Shown piece after piece: positions 40,927 through 49,935 of a stretch of 64,000 nt of DNA. Positions within the stretch are counted from its first letter, which is position 1. Each line of letters starts with the position of its first letter. The notes beneath the pieces were generated by a model. The model ran no database searches. It had not been told where the DNA came from and was given only the letters and a program-made list of their open reading frames with translations. The translations under genes and the position numbers were made by a program. Where the stretch lies: positions 513 to 64,512 of the forward strand of contig NZ_KQ947383.1 in NCBI RefSeq assembly GCF_001484765.1, in the 5' to 3' direction. The DNA comes from Entomohabitans teleogrylli. Its GTDB lineage: Bacteria > Pseudomonadota > Gammaproteobacteria > Enterobacterales > Enterobacteriaceae.

Positions 40927-42690
40927 ATGGTAACAAACAGGCAGCGCTACCGCGAAAAAGTCTCCCAGATGGTAAGCTGGGGGCACTGGTTCGCTCTGTT
41001 TAATATCCTGGTGGCAATCGCCCTGGGAAGCCGTTATCTGTTTGTCGCCGACTGGCCGACCACCCTGACAGGGCGCATCTTTTCTTACCTGAGCCTGGTC
41101 GGGCATTTCAGTTTTCTGGTTTTTGCCGCCTATCTGTTGGTGTTGTTCCCCCTCACCTTTGTGGTGATGTCTCAGCGTCTGATGCGCTTCCTGTCGGTGA
41201 TTTTCGCCACCACAGGGCAAACGCTGCTGATTATCGACAGCGAAGTCTTTACCCGTTTCCATCTGCATCTCAACCCGGTGGTCTGGGAACTGGTGATTAA
41301 CCCGGACCAGGGGGAAATGGCCCGTGACTGGCAGTTGATGTTCATCTGCGTGCCGGTCATTCTGCTGGTACAGATGCTCTTCGCCACCTGGAGCTGGCAA
41401 AAACTGCGCAGTCTGAGCCGCCGCAGCCGCTATGTCCGGCCGCTGGTGATCCTGTTCTTTGGGTCATTTATTTCCAGCCACCTGATGTATATCTGGGCCG
41501 ACGCCAATTTCTATCGCCCAATCACCATGCAGCGCGCTAATCTGCCGCTCTCTTACCCGATGACGGCCCGGCGCTTTCTGGAAAAACACGGTCTGCTGGA
41601 TGCTCAGGAGTATCAGCGCCGGCTGGTGGAACAGGGCAATCCGGAAGCCGTATCGGTACAGTACCCGCTAAGCCCGCTGCGCTATGGCGACCTGGGGGCA
41701 GGTTACAATGTTCTGCTGATCACCGTCGATGGTCTTAACTATTCGACGTTCGGGAAGCAGATGCCGTCGCTGGCGCAATTCGCCCAGCAGAATATCGATT
41801 TTACTCAGCACATGAGCGCCGGAAATAGCACCGATAGCGGGATTTTCGGGCTGTTTTACGGTATCTCACCAGCCTATATGGATGGCGTATTAACCGCCAG
41901 AATTCCTCCGGCGCTGATCTCGGCGCTGAATGAGCAGGGATACCAGTTGGGGTTGTTTGCCTCTGACGGCTTCAGCGGCGCGATGTATCGCCAGGCCTTG
42001 TTGTCCGATTTCTCTCTGCCGCCGGCCCGTAGCCAGAGCGACAAACAGACCGCCGATCAGTGGGTAGGCTGGTTTAACCGCTATTCCCAGGAAGATAATC
42101 GCTGGTTCTCGTGGGTCTCCTTTAACGGCACCACCCTTGACGGTGACAGTAACCAGCAGGCGTTTGCCCGCCGCTATGCTCAGGCGGCGACTCGCGTCGA
42201 TGGTGAAATCCAGCGTTTACTCGCCACCTTGCAGGAGTCCGGGAAGCTGGATAACACGGTAGTGATCATCACCGGCGGCCGTGGCGTCGCATTAGGTGAC
42301 GACGCTAACCGGTTTGGCTGGGATCGGGCGCGTATTCAGGTACCACTGGTGATTCACTGGCCGGGAACGCCGGCCCAGCGTATCAACAAACTCACCGAAC
42401 ACCAGGACGTGATGGCGACCCTGATGCAGCGACTGTTGCACGTCAAAACGCCGGTTAATGAATATGCCCAGGGTGAGGATCTGTTCGCCGCCACCCGTAA
42501 GAATGACTGGGTTATCGGGGCGGATAGCAATACCCTGGCAATCACTACGCCGCAGATGACCATCGTACTGGACAACAGCGGCAACTACCGGATGTATGAC
42601 CTGCAGGGCGAGAGAATCAAAGAAACGCGTCCGCAGCTCAGCCTGTTGTTACAGGTACTGACGGACGAAAAGCGCTTTATTGCTAACTGA
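40927..42690 (+). CDS. yejM: YejM (PbgA/LapC), LPS-biogenesis sensor with metalloenzyme-like periplasmic domain
   Basis: YejM (587 residues, essential in E. coli) has five N-terminal membrane helices (residues about 20-190) and a periplasmic alkaline phosphatase/arylsulfatase-fold domain. With LapB it controls FtsH turnover of LpxC, and so LPS synthesis. Visible motifs are the RYREKVSQMVSWG amphipathic start, a basic linker after the last helix, and the fold stretch NVLLITVDGLNY. It is followed by the proL promoter. Confidence 0.97.
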   Translation: MVTNRQRYREKVSQMVSWGHWFALFNILVAIALGSRYLFVADWPTTLTGRIFSYLSLVGHFSFLVFAAYLLVLFPLTFVVMSQRLMRFLSVIFATTGQTLLIIDSEVFTRFHLHLNPVVWELVINPDQGEMARDWQLMFICVPVILLVQMLFATWSWQKLRSLSRRSRYVRPLVILFFGSFISSHLMYIWADANFYRPITMQRANLPLSYPMTARRFLEKHGLLDAQEYQRRLVEQGNPEAVSVQYPLSPLRYGDLGAGYNVLLITVDGLNYSTFGKQMPSLAQFAQQNIDFTQHMSAGNSTDSGIFGLFYGISPAYMDGVLTARIPPALISALNEQGYQLGLFASDGFSGAMYRQALLSDFSLPPARSQSDKQTADQWVGWFNRYSQEDNRWFSWVSFNGTTLDGDSNQQAFARRYAQAATRVDGEIQRLLATLQESGKLDNTVVIITGGRGVALGDDANRFGWDRARIQVPLVIHWPGTPAQRINKLTEHQDVMATLMQRLLHVKTPVNEYAQGEDLFAATRKNDWVIGADSNTLAITTPQMTIVLDNSGNYRMYDLQGERIKETRPQLSLLLQVLTDEKRFIAN

Positions 42691-42725
42691 TTGATTATTT
42701 ATGACTCAGTCAGACAGGACGGCTC

Positions 42726-42753
42726 TTGCAATCAGCACGGAAAACGGTAGTAT
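42726..42753 (+). promoter_or_regulatory. Promoter of tRNA-Pro
   Basis: TTGCAA (42726-42731) and TAGTAT (42748-42753) are separated by 16 bases and lie 15 bases before the mature tRNA 5' end. Confidence 0.7.
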
Positions 42754-42768
42754 TACGGTCCACAGCGT

Positions 42769-42845
42769 CGGCACGTAGCGCAGCCTGGTAGCGCACTGTC
42801 ATGGGGTGTCAGGGGTCGGAGGTTCAAATCCTCTCGTGCCGACCA
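42769..42845 (+). tRNA. proL: tRNA-Pro (anticodon GGG), prophage attachment-site tRNA
   Basis: The 77-base cloverleaf has the encoded CCA, an acceptor stem CGGCACG/CGTGCCG, the TTCAAAT T-loop and a GGG anticodon in the loop AUGGGGU. It agrees with E. coli proL except for paired changes in the anticodon stem (C-G replaced by U-A), a compensatory difference. It is intact, and phage sequence begins within 200 bases, so the 3' half is probably the attachment core; the other copy lies outside the window. Confidence 0.98.
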
Positions 42846-42858
42846 AAAATCTCCAAAG

Positions 42859-42886
42859 AAACCAGCCTTTTACGGCTGGTTTTTTC
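42859..42886 (+). terminator. Terminator after tRNA-Pro
   Basis: AACCAGCC (42860-42867) pairs with GGCTGGTT (42874-42881), followed by T residues to 42885. Confidence 0.93.
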
Positions 42887-42903
42887 TTGTCTGCAATTTT
42901 GCC

Positions 42904-42936
42904 ATGGTAAAACTATGGTAAAACTATGGTAAAACC
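42904..42936. repeat. Three tandem 11-bp repeats at the prophage junction
   Basis: ATGGTAAAACT is repeated perfectly twice and ends with a third copy changed to ATGGTAAAACC. The array lies 58 bases past the tRNA, in the expected left attachment arm. It resembles arm-type or excisionase-type sites that flank att cores, but no protein partner is visible in the window. Confidence 0.8.
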
Positions 42937-43002
42937 CCTGTCGAAAAACGACTACGGGCGCGCTAAAAAAATCATGCATGATCCCCAGCACATGCTAAAT
43001 TA

Positions 43003-43018
43003 CTGTATATGCATCCAG
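43003..43018 (+). promoter_or_regulatory. LexA (SOS) box upstream of the dinI-like gene
   Basis: CTGTATATGCATCCAG matches the CTGT-N8-ACAG consensus at seven of eight conserved positions and has an AT-rich centre. It lies 17 bases before the start codon, which suits direct LexA repression. Confidence 0.8.
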
Positions 43019-43035
43019 CAAAAAAGAGGTGATCC

Positions 43036-43284
43036 ATGCGTGTAGAAATCAGCATTTCAAGGGATAAAGTGAAGTTGATGCCGAAGGGAGCCATGGAAGC
43101 GTTAAGGGAAGAAATGACCAAGCGATTGGGTGTGGTTTATCCAGGTACCGAGGTCATTGTTAAGCCTGGTGCAAATGACGGGCTCTCGGTTCTGTGGGCT
43201 GCGAATAAAGATCAGTCTAAAAAATTCGTTGAGGAAACGCTGCAGGATACGTGGGAATCTGCAGATGACTGGTTCCACCAATAA
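43036..43284 (+). CDS. DinI-like phage protein
   Basis: This 82-residue protein belongs to the DinI/ImpC family, which binds RecA filaments and tunes SOS and phage-repressor cleavage. The start MRVEISISRDK, the central LSVLWAANKDQSKKF, and the C-terminal TWESADDWF box match E. coli DinI and phage homologs such as MsgA. It starts after AGAGGTGA. The upstream LexA box makes it damage-inducible. Its position between att and the tail-fibre genes is common in lambdoid prophages. The stop is followed by a GCCCCGC/GCGGGGC hairpin (43293-43311). Confidence 0.92.
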   Translation: MRVEISISRDKVKLMPKGAMEALREEMTKRLGVVYPGTEVIVKPGANDGLSVLWAANKDQSKKFVEETLQDTWESADDWFHQ

Positions 43285-43315
43285 CAAAGCTAGCCCCGCA
43301 CAAAGCGGGGCGCGT

Positions 43316-44044
43316 TCACATCATACCAAGAATTGCATCAATAGAATCATCACTGATCGCATTATCAAAAGCCAACAAATGACCGTAATTTCCAAATCGT
43401 GATGCGAGGGAACCCTCGTTATTCACCAGACCGAACTGAAAATTAGGGTGCAGCGAAATATTGCGCATCGCATCGTCATGAAACGTTTTAGAGTATGTAT
43501 CCCCGACTCTCAGGGTAACGGTTCCTGTGAGCGTGTCGATCCTGAAAATTACAGCTACAGCCGTTCCGGGAGTTAATGTCGGCCCGTCGTAATCTGATGC
43601 AGCCAACGTGTATAATCCGACTCTAAATGTCAGCCTCCCTCCGTCATTCATGATCCAGTATGTAGATCCTGTTGCTGCGGAGTTGCTTGATATTCCGATA
43701 GTGTCTGTAATTTTTGTCGCGAACGTGCCACCTCCATTAAATGCAGGCGTAGTTGCGCGCCAGCATGTTTCATTACTGCCAATGACAACTGCTGGTGTCC
43801 CTCCCGGCAGCGAACTAATGGAGAACGACGCGGCGGCAATAGTTGTCAGATTAGCATCTGTGAGACGGTCATAAAGCGCCTGAGGGTTTGAGCCTGGAAC
43901 CCTCCCATAAGCATCATCAATGTACGGCCAGTAAACTAATCCCGGGATATTAGCCACGGCAATTTCCTCCAGTGTAATATCCAGAGGAATTGTACCTGCT
44001 TGCCCCTGAATGTCGTCGAGAACAATAGCTGTGCGAGTAACCAT
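43316..44044 (-). CDS. Phage tail protein with lectin-like C-terminus
   Basis: This 242-residue protein lies 3' of the tailspike. Its C-terminal half (FRIDTLTGTVTLRVGDTYS, ending NYGHLLAFDNAISDDSIDAI) has the beta-strand pattern of LamG/concanavalin-like lectin domains used in phage receptor binding; this is a pattern judgement. The N-terminus (MVTRTAIVLDDIQGQAGTI) resembles short tail-tip-associated proteins. The ribosome binding site is AGGAG, seven bases from ATG. It is probably a second tail fibre or an accessory of the spike. Confidence 0.65.
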   Translation of the reverse strand: MVTRTAIVLDDIQGQAGTIPLDITLEEIAVANIPGLVYWPYIDDAYGRVPGSNPQALYDRLTDANLTTIAAASFSISSLPGGTPAVVIGSNETCWRATTPAFNGGGTFATKITDTIGISSNSAATGSTYWIMNDGGRLTFRVGLYTLAASDYDGPTLTPGTAVAVIFRIDTLTGTVTLRVGDTYSKTFHDDAMRNISLHPNFQFGLVNNEGSLASRFGNYGHLLAFDNAISDDSIDAILGMM

Positions 44045-44057
44045 ATTTAACTCCTAA

Positions 44058-45980
44058 TCATTGGTTGATTATCAGGGATTTTCCGACTGAAAAATTATAT
44101 ATAAAATCGTTGTCAAAACTGGATTTATCGCGCTCATCACTATCGCGAACAGCACCGCCCGCGCCTGTTTCTCCGATCGCGTATTTAACGACAGAGCCAG
44201 CAGTTGGCGCAGCAGACAGAGCAATATCAACAGACGATCCGTCCGTTCCGATGGCAACTGATAAAATCGTTACGCTCGTATCAGAAATATAAAATCCATA
44301 ATTTCCGTTAGGGTTTTTACCGCGCAGAGTATCAAGGACAAGATTCCCTATTGGTCCTGCTGTGTTAACATCTCCTGACACAGAGTTATTAAATTTAACT
44401 GTCAGTGTGGTGCCTGATAATACAGCTGATACTGGTCGCAGGCAGTCCCATTTTTTACCCTGCAACATAAATCGTTTTGCTCGTGCTCTTAATTCACCAG
44501 TTTTTACATATCCCTCCGCAAGCATATGCTGGGAATCATAATACGGAAACTGATATTTTGGACAATATAAAACAAAATTAGTATCCGTTTCATGTAAATT
44601 AACCTGCGCCGCAGCTACCCCCTCGGATGCAGTTCCACCAGTTGAGCACTGACTAAACGTCATTTTAATTGAGCGGGCTGTTTGTCCTGTTCTGCTAACT
44701 GCATCAGTGCGGAAGTCACTAAGCCACTCACGACAATAACCCTCATATTCAGCCTGAGTAGTATTTATTTCTGCCTCGCCATGCATTGTGTCCAAATCAC
44801 CAACTCTGTATATCCAACCACGCTCTTCTACTAAATATTGTGCGGCATCAATTGCGGTAAACATCGCATCCCAAACATTTGTGCCTCGCTTCAGTGAATT
44901 ATACGTACTGGCACCCTTACCGGAAACAATAGGCAATAAACGGAAGCTGACATTTTTATCATTTTTTAAAAATGTCATCAATGCATTTGTATACGCAGAC
45001 CATATAGTTTCTCCTAAAACACCATTATCCCATCGCTCGTAAATTGGCTGGACGCCAGTAAAGTCATCAATGGATGGCGGGGTATAATTGTCATTATTAA
45101 CAAAAACCCTAACGCCCATGCTATTTCCAAGTGAGTCCTCTCCATTAAGCATCAAGCATAAATCACCATGACGAGATGGTTCTGAAGAGAACACTTGCCC
45201 AGAAATTGCTCCTCCAGGTGTGGTATTTATAAATCCCCTCGATCCAAGTGATAAAGACTGGCCAGTTCCCACATCACTACGTACAACACCCGGCGCATAA
45301 ACAGAATCAGACTCATCGCTGATCCCATCGACGTAATTGCCATCATCATCCAGATACCAGCGGTATAAACCACCGACGACGAGACCGGAAACAACCCGCT
45401 TTGGTCCCCGCGGTATGCGAATGGATGACGTATTCAGAATCGCATCCATCAGCACAGGATTGCCGAGATTTTCGAAAGCCGATTCATAATTATCGTGTCT
45501 GTGGGTGCTTATGAGCGTACCTGAACCGTTAACAGCCAACAACCACTCCCCACCAGACGTTACACCCCAGTGAATATTCAGCGGACCACGTGGTATTCTC
45601 TTTATAGACTGGTATGACGCTGATGAATAATAGTCTCGATAAAGGGGGGCCAGCAGATTTCCATTAGCAATATACGCAACCTCAATTGCAACCCCAGATG
45701 AATTCCTGTAATAAATAAACGAGTACAGGCCACTATTTTGTGGCACCCTGAAATACTGTCCATCCGTAGTTGCTGAAATACCGCTAGATTTATCATCAAA
45801 CGTAAAATTAGCAGTATCAAGAGATGTAATAATATTATCAAGCATGCGCAGGCTACTACGCTCCTCGCCGCCGCGATCCACCCATTTATCATCATACCCA
45901 TTCATTGCCTTATCTAAATTGGTGGCGTTAATCAATAAGACATCAGGAATGGAAGATCCCAATGGAGGTATGAGTGCCAT
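44058..45980 (-). CDS. Tailspike/receptor-binding protein with SGNH (sialate O-acetylesterase-like) domain
   Basis: The 640-residue protein has an N-terminal virion-anchor segment (SIPDVLLINATNLDKAMNG, typical of tailspikes), a middle part with lectin-like strands, and a SGNH/SASA-type hydrolase domain. Catalytic-block candidates are GTGQSLSLG (Ser242), DTMHGEAE (about 398-405, equivalent to the QGESD block) and DSQH (Asp482, His485). A C-terminal Ig-like domain (VSAVLSGTTLTVKFNNSV onward) follows. Deacetylating tailspikes remove O-acetyl groups from O-antigen or capsule. Codon use is AT-rich compared with neighbours, as often seen for exchanged host-range genes. Catalysis is inferred. Confidence 0.75.
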   Translation of the reverse strand: MALIPPLGSSIPDVLLINATNLDKAMNGYDDKWVDRGGEERSSLRMLDNIITSLDTANFTFDDKSSGISATTDGQYFRVPQNSGLYSFIYYRNSSGVAIEVAYIANGNLLAPLYRDYYSSASYQSIKRIPRGPLNIHWGVTSGGEWLLAVNGSGTLISTHRHDNYESAFENLGNPVLMDAILNTSSIRIPRGPKRVVSGLVVGGLYRWYLDDDGNYVDGISDESDSVYAPGVVRSDVGTGQSLSLGSRGFINTTPGGAISGQVFSSEPSRHGDLCLMLNGEDSLGNSMGVRVFVNNDNYTPPSIDDFTGVQPIYERWDNGVLGETIWSAYTNALMTFLKNDKNVSFRLLPIVSGKGASTYNSLKRGTNVWDAMFTAIDAAQYLVEERGWIYRVGDLDTMHGEAEINTTQAEYEGYCREWLSDFRTDAVSRTGQTARSIKMTFSQCSTGGTASEGVAAAQVNLHETDTNFVLYCPKYQFPYYDSQHMLAEGYVKTGELRARAKRFMLQGKKWDCLRPVSAVLSGTTLTVKFNNSVSGDVNTAGPIGNLVLDTLRGKNPNGNYGFYISDTSVTILSVAIGTDGSSVDIALSAAPTAGSVVKYAIGETGAGGAVRDSDERDKSSFDNDFIYNFSVGKSLIINQ

Positions 45981-45994
45981 TTTTATTGCTCCCG

Positions 45995-46018
45995 TTAAAA
46001 AACCCGCCGAAGCGGGTT
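45995..46018 (-). terminator. Terminator downstream of the J-like gene
   Basis: On the minus strand AACCCGC-TTCG-GCGGGTT is a 7-bp stem with a UUCG tetraloop (46018 to 46001), followed by several T residues. It separates the J-like gene from the tailspike. Confidence 0.9.
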
Positions 46019-46032
46019 ATAAATTGTTTAAA

Positions 46033-49000
46033 TTATGCCACATCACCTGGATAGGTTGATCTGTCGTAATCGTAAAAGCTTTCCCTATATTCCTTTGCTG
46101 TGACCTGACAGGTACCATCAGATTGTGGGGCTATTTCAGATATAATGGCGTCATAACCCACCCGGGATGAATCACAGAAAATAAGCCTTGGCGGCTCTAT
46201 TACAGGATCGTTCATAATAATATCGGAGAACTCATCCAGGTATGGCACTGAAAATTGATAGTCACCCACCCTGGTTGCCACAAGAAGCCCAGATGCTGAT
46301 CCATCCTGATAGCGAACCAACGCGCGGGGATTTTCATACGTCCAGTCAAGGGGTTCAGATACAGTAAATACCGTTACGCCACCTTCTGTTGAAATTCCAG
46401 TAACGAGACATGAAATCGTCATACTGCCCGGGATATCATCAGTGAATATGATGCGATCTCCGACGTTGTAACATAATGCATCCAGCTCAGTTGTGGTGGT
46501 GAATGTCAGGCGCTGTTCTCGGTATTTCATCAACCGCCGCATACCTATCTGGTAGGCATGATCCTGGTCGAGGACACCATCCAGCGTATAATCCTCAATT
46601 TTCAGCGGTGTTGGATTTCCAGGTGTCCTGCACTGCACGGTCTCTTCAGCCCAGGTGGTTCCATTGATATATGTGACATCAACGCCATCATAATCATCAT
46701 CAGATGGCGCTACAAAAGCCGTCTGCAAATCCTCTGTCATCTCCTGTGGACTGATTATTCCTGTCCACTGCTTTACGCCCTCCCTCGCTACAGTTGCCAA
46801 TCCATCAGACAGAAGAAAATATGATTTTCCGGCGGTGGCTATCTTCTGCAGCATTTCCAGGACAGAGACACTGTCTGTCGTCGCGTAGTCGAAATATTCA
46901 CCCTGTGGCGTCCAGTGGTTCTGCTCCATAGCATCGATTGCCTCGATATCCATCGCCAGACCCAGAGAATTACCGACGTGATAAAGCGCCGCAGAAATAG
47001 TTCTGGCCGTCCCGGTGTCGTAAACGCGGGTTGCCACAATATTCACTCGCTTATCAGACTGCGCAGCGAGTTTTCCCCCGGTATCCATCGAGATTCCCAT
47101 TGTCGTCACTCCGGCGTACGACGTAGGCCTGGTAAGCAGTCGACCTCTCAATGCCTGCCAATACATACTGTCTCGACAGTTATTTTCACCCTGCTCATTA
47201 GTGCGCCTGCAGCGCACCTCGACAAATGACGGTTCTGGTAGAGTGATCCGCTCAGTGAATCCCAACCCATTAATATTCAGCAGCCGGTAACTGCCCTTCC
47301 TGCTGATCCACGACCCACCAGAACCATACGCGCGATACTGAATTTCCCAGTAAACCGTACGCGGCCCTTTGCTGCCGCTTTTGGTGAACCAGCACAGACC
47401 ATTAGGAAACGAAAAATTAACCTCAAACGCGTCAATCTTTTCACCAGATGGACACGCGAGGAATGGACCAAGCCATGTGTCGTTTTCATTGATGCCAGTG
47501 GCTGAATAGTCGATCATGGTGCGGTTAATAAATCCCGGCCATGACACATCTATGGCACCATCAACCAGGCGATTCACAGTGGCCGTGGTTCCGTCGACAG
47601 AAATTATCTGATACTCATTCCCGCGATGAGCAAGCGACATGCGCTGCACTCCCTCAGGAACACCAGAGAATGCGGTTCCAGTAGCGCTGCCGTATGCAAG
47701 GGTCGCATTGGCTACCACAGCAGGACTCCCGCCAGTTGATTGACTCCCTGGTGTATGCACCGGAGAGGACCCAAAAACGGTTTCAGGCAATGTCGATGAT
47801 GTGATATCACCCCCCAGCCATGGGCTGGACTCCTCTGTGATGCGGATCAGTCCACCGTTATCCTGAGCCACCAGGCCAGACCCGGCCAGCCCATCAGAGA
47901 TGGCCACCAGCAGGCCTGACATATTTACATAGTTGGCAACCAGAGAAACTGTATAGATCACACCCTGCCAGGTGACAGTAAATACCTCATTTTCAGTAGA
48001 GAAGTCATAGGTAACTGGAGCGGCATTACCCTGAACAATGGCGGGGCTTCCACCCTCACCCGGCACCGCATCCTGACCAGGAACCCATGATGCAATGAAC
48101 AGATCATAATCAACGCCAGCAAAACTTAGCGTTACAGGCATTCCAACATATGGCGCTATTTCCATCAGCACTTTACTGGCGAGGACACTGTAGCCAGATG
48201 ATGCGGAAACACTGAAATTTACCGGCGCCATTAGCGTGACAATTGCCCCATCCACCCATGAGTCAGGCAATTCACTATCCGCGCCATCGTCATCACCCAG
48301 CCCAATAAATGATACGCTGTTACCGGACACGGTCATGCTGTCTGCGATAATGTCATCTGACTCCGGTGCTGTCTGTGCCATATCCAACCCTGATCCTGAT
48401 GATGTCCCACCAACCTCTGTAGATCTGAACCAGTTTTCACTACGCCTGTCGGCTGATACGTCAGTACCCGGTGGATAAGTTGTATAAGAAAATCCCGATA
48501 TTGATGATCCAGGCGTGTCACCAACGCGAATATCTCCACCTGAGAACGAGAAATTTCCCACCCCGAGACAGACAAACATCTCAACTGTCATCTTCGTTGG
48601 ATCATCAGCGTCAAACCGAGTAATGGGCTGCAGAATATAGTCAGGATAGATGCGACTCTTTCCAAATAACTCGCGAATAGGGTCACCCAACTTCGCAGTA
48701 TTCGCCTTTGCCGGGTTCAGATCGAGACTTCTTCCTGTTGATGTGGTGTTGCTTCCGGTATCAATCCCCTGCGTAGCATAAATGGCGTACGCGACTGATG
48801 CCGCAGCAACGGCAATGGCAACCCAAACCGCTGCGCCATATGGAACTGGATAGATGCGAACATCACTGTGCTCATGTAGCTGGCACAAATCCCATTCAGA
48901 TGCTGGAACGATATGACCATCGACCTCAACGGAGATTGGATGCTCTCTATCAATGGTGTATTCATCAACATTCGCCAGCATCCATTGATGGAATGTTACG

Positions 49001-49065
49001 TCACCATGCTCATGGGTTTCGAGAGGATGCCCGGGCAACCTGGATGGATAGATGCGAATTGTCAC
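46033..49065 (-). CDS. Tail-tip hub / host specificity protein (gpJ-like)
   Basis: This 1010-residue protein is the tail-tip central protein that closes the tail tube and carries the receptor-binding parts. The N-terminal region has ubiquitin-like strands (TIRIYPSRLPGHPLET), a hydrophobic helix (about 77-95), then long beta-rich domains. The block TFTTTTELDALCYNVGDRIIF near 870 is typical of J-like proteins of this class. The start overlaps the NlpC/P60 stop (ATGA). It is shorter than lambda J (1132 residues) and has no fibronectin repeats that I can see. Confidence 0.85.
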   Translation of the reverse strand: MTIRIYPSRLPGHPLETHEHGDVTFHQWMLANVDEYTIDREHPISVEVDGHIVPASEWDLCQLHEHSDVRIYPVPYGAAVWVAIAVAAASVAYAIYATQGIDTGSNTTSTGRSLDLNPAKANTAKLGDPIRELFGKSRIYPDYILQPITRFDADDPTKMTVEMFVCLGVGNFSFSGGDIRVGDTPGSSISGFSYTTYPPGTDVSADRRSENWFRSTEVGGTSSGSGLDMAQTAPESDDIIADSMTVSGNSVSFIGLGDDDGADSELPDSWVDGAIVTLMAPVNFSVSASSGYSVLASKVLMEIAPYVGMPVTLSFAGVDYDLFIASWVPGQDAVPGEGGSPAIVQGNAAPVTYDFSTENEVFTVTWQGVIYTVSLVANYVNMSGLLVAISDGLAGSGLVAQDNGGLIRITEESSPWLGGDITSSTLPETVFGSSPVHTPGSQSTGGSPAVVANATLAYGSATGTAFSGVPEGVQRMSLAHRGNEYQIISVDGTTATVNRLVDGAIDVSWPGFINRTMIDYSATGINENDTWLGPFLACPSGEKIDAFEVNFSFPNGLCWFTKSGSKGPRTVYWEIQYRAYGSGGSWISRKGSYRLLNINGLGFTERITLPEPSFVEVRCRRTNEQGENNCRDSMYWQALRGRLLTRPTSYAGVTTMGISMDTGGKLAAQSDKRVNIVATRVYDTGTARTISAALYHVGNSLGLAMDIEAIDAMEQNHWTPQGEYFDYATTDSVSVLEMLQKIATAGKSYFLLSDGLATVAREGVKQWTGIISPQEMTEDLQTAFVAPSDDDYDGVDVTYINGTTWAEETVQCRTPGNPTPLKIEDYTLDGVLDQDHAYQIGMRRLMKYREQRLTFTTTTELDALCYNVGDRIIFTDDIPGSMTISCLVTGISTEGGVTVFTVSEPLDWTYENPRALVRYQDGSASGLLVATRVGDYQFSVPYLDEFSDIIMNDPVIEPPRLIFCDSSRVGYDAIISEIAPQSDGTCQVTAKEYRESFYDYDRSTYPGDVA

Positions 49066-49442
49066 TGCCAGAACTCCACTTTAACAAAGCGGCGCTTAAA
49101 CCGCGCCAGAGGAAGAAATGTGACATTGCTTTTAGGGTTACACTCTGCGACATGAAGCTGGTTGCCTATACTGACCACAACAGCAACATGTGTGACGGCA
49201 GACCCAGAATAACAGGCAACGCCTGCGCCTTCGCAGGGTTCACATTGATTCAGGGATAACATCATTTTCCTGGCCTCTCTATTGAGCCCGTCACCGTCCT
49301 TTGTTACACCAGCAAAATCAGGCCATTCAGGCAGTCCTAGATCGCGGCGCACTTCGTTAACTACTCCGAAACAGTCAAGCTCGGGGTAAGTGCGACCACC
49401 CTTCAGCCAGACGACTGAACGGTATTTATCTGGGTCAAACAT
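49062..49442 (-). CDS. NlpC/P60 family tail-tip peptidase
   Basis: The 126-residue protein has the NlpC/P60 catalytic cysteine in ELDCFG (Cys24) and the histidine in SAVTHVAVV (His85), with His98 in QLHVAE a candidate third residue. In lambda K this domain is joined to a JAB domain; here it stands alone. It probably opens peptidoglycan during entry or processes tail proteins. I start it at ATG 49442 (MFDPDKYR), after AGAAGGAT; an open extension to 49526 overlaps the upstream gene. Confidence 0.85.
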   Translation of the reverse strand: MFDPDKYRSVVWLKGGRTYPELDCFGVVNEVRRDLGLPEWPDFAGVTKDGDGLNREARKMMLSLNQCEPCEGAGVACYSGSAVTHVAVVVSIGNQLHVAECNPKSNVTFLPLARFKRRFVKVEFWQ

Positions 49443-49455
49443 AATGATCCTTCTC

Positions 49456-49935
49456 TTATATGTATCTGAGTCCGGGAAAGTTGGGCAGTGTATAGCGGTA
49501 GCGTGGCCAGGCTGTATCAAGCACATTCATATAACCGGCGGTTATCTGGGCCTCGGTTGCTGTCCAGTAGCCACTTTTAATGTCCAGAGTATAGGGGGGT
49601 GAGGCTGGCGCGCTCAGATCGGTTGATACGTAATTTCGGTATATCAGCGATGCGCTGTGCCCGGCATCCCCGGCGTTGCGAATGGCTGTTGATACAGCGC
49701 CATTTATATTGCAGATAGCGAATTTCAGATCCTGCGTGCCGTCACTGTTTCTGGCTGGCAGAGCGATGTCAATGGCATACGCTGGAAAGGTAACCGTATT
49801 GCCATTTTCTGTTGTTGCGGTGATATCCCTGTACCCCTTGCTGAGATAGATAACCTCATCACCTATATTTATCTGCAGCGTCTCAACAATAGCCTCTGCC
49901 CCTGAGGATGTATAAAGCCTGTTCAGGATCGTCAT
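49456..49935 (-). CDS. Tail assembly protein, DUF1833 family
   Basis: The 159-residue protein matches the DUF1833 phage family by its MTILNRLYTSSGAEAIVETL start, the YLSKGYRDI stretch and the DTAWPRYRYTLPNFPGLRYI end. It lies in the tail-tip cluster where lambda has L. The ATG at 49935 overlaps the upstream stop (ATGA); the GTG at 49947 lies within the upstream gene and is less likely. Confidence 0.8.
   Translation of the reverse strand: MTILNRLYTSSGAEAIVETLQINIGDEVIYLSKGYRDITATTENGNTVTFPAYAIDIALPARNSDGTQDLKFAICNINGAVSTAIRNAGDAGHSASLIYRNYVSTDLSAPASPPYTLDIKSGYWTATEAQITAGYMNVLDTAWPRYRYTLPNFPGLRYI

Noticed and set aside
42904..42936. Tandem 11-bp repeats as a CRISPR array
   Set aside because: The units touch each other with no spacers and are far too short; no cas gene is present.
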